DNA from: Tetrahymena thermophila SB210
Taxonomy: Eukaryota; Ciliophora; Oligohymenophorea; Hymenostomatida; Tetrahymenidae
Length of the DNA stretch: 64,000 nt
NCBI RefSeq assembly: GCF_000189635.1
Contig: NW_002476484.1
Coordinates: forward strand, 248,001 to 312,000
Direction: 5' to 3'
Below the pieces are notes generated by a model. That model was not told the DNA's origin and made no database searches. It was given only the letters and a program-made list of their open reading frames with translations. The stretch's first letter is position 1. Each line of letters opens with the position of its first letter. This document shows, piece after piece, positions 63,895 through 64,000 of the stretch. Made by a program: the position numbers and the translations under genes.

Positions 63895-64000
63895 ATGGCT
63901 GAAATGGAAGGATTAATTTATAACTGCTTTGATAGAATAATTAGATATGCCAGTCAATCACCACAAATTTAATATAAATAAATAGATAGACAAGTTATAT
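63895..64000 (+). CDS. Start of an unidentified gene, cut by window end
   Basis: ATG 63895 opens MAEMEGLIYNCFDRIIRYAS and stays open for 35 codons to the window edge. The sequence is richer in G+C than the upstream spacer and reads as an ordinary cytosolic N-terminus. Too little is present to name a family. Confidence 0.5.

Overview
The window looks like a piece of the macronuclear genome of an oligohymenophorean ciliate, most like Tetrahymena. It is extremely AT-rich, and genes only open up if TAA and TAG are read as glutamine with TGA as the sole stop. Introns are mostly 45-140 bp, GT...AG and AT-rich. Because of the code, ordinary ORF calling shreds almost every gene here. All coordinates below come from hand translation with that code, joining exons where frame and splice phase agree. 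There are 18 protein genes (one cut at each window end), 9 tRNA genes, and long AT-rich spacers with local repeats.

Layout. 1-2.9 kb: end of a TPR-like gene. 2.95-4.3 kb: four tandem ~330-bp repeats. 4.8-6.8 kb: signal-peptide protein with a probable beta-propeller. 7.4-9.1 kb (-): multi-membrane amino-acid transporter. 10.0-17.0 kb (-): two tandem leucine-rich-repeat genes in which almost every exon is one repeat. 17.6-18.5 kb (-): coiled-coil protein. 19.1-21.5 kb (+): MFS organic-solute transporter. 22.0-25.9 kb (+): Mad3/BubR1-type spindle-checkpoint protein without a kinase domain. 26.3 kb: small secreted or membrane-anchored protein. 28.1-29.2 kb (+): Gln-rich coiled-coil protein. 29.8-31.9 kb (-): unrecognised eight-exon gene. 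32.1-36.1 kb: nine nearly identical tRNA-Leu(CAA) genes with an inverted duplication, plus one small (-) gene. 36.5-41.7 kb (+): Vps8-type CORVET subunit with C-terminal RING-H2. 42.2-45.2 kb (-): a third LRR gene of the same architecture. 45.9-60.7 kb (+): four tandem copies of a membrane protein with a degenerate histidine-kinase-type ATPase domain, plus a relic of a fifth; copy 2 carries a 1-bp frameshift. 61.1-63.5 kb (-): Gln-rich protein. 63.9 kb: start of a (+) gene that leaves the window.

The genes are not an operon or a single pathway. The strongest themes are local duplication (LRR genes, the kinase-like array, tRNA genes, non-coding repeats) around single-copy housekeeping genes (checkpoint protein, Vps8, transporters). 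The most notable items are the one-repeat-per-exon LRR genes, whose models close in frame in all three copies; the kinase-less checkpoint protein; and the tandem pseudo-histidine-kinase family.
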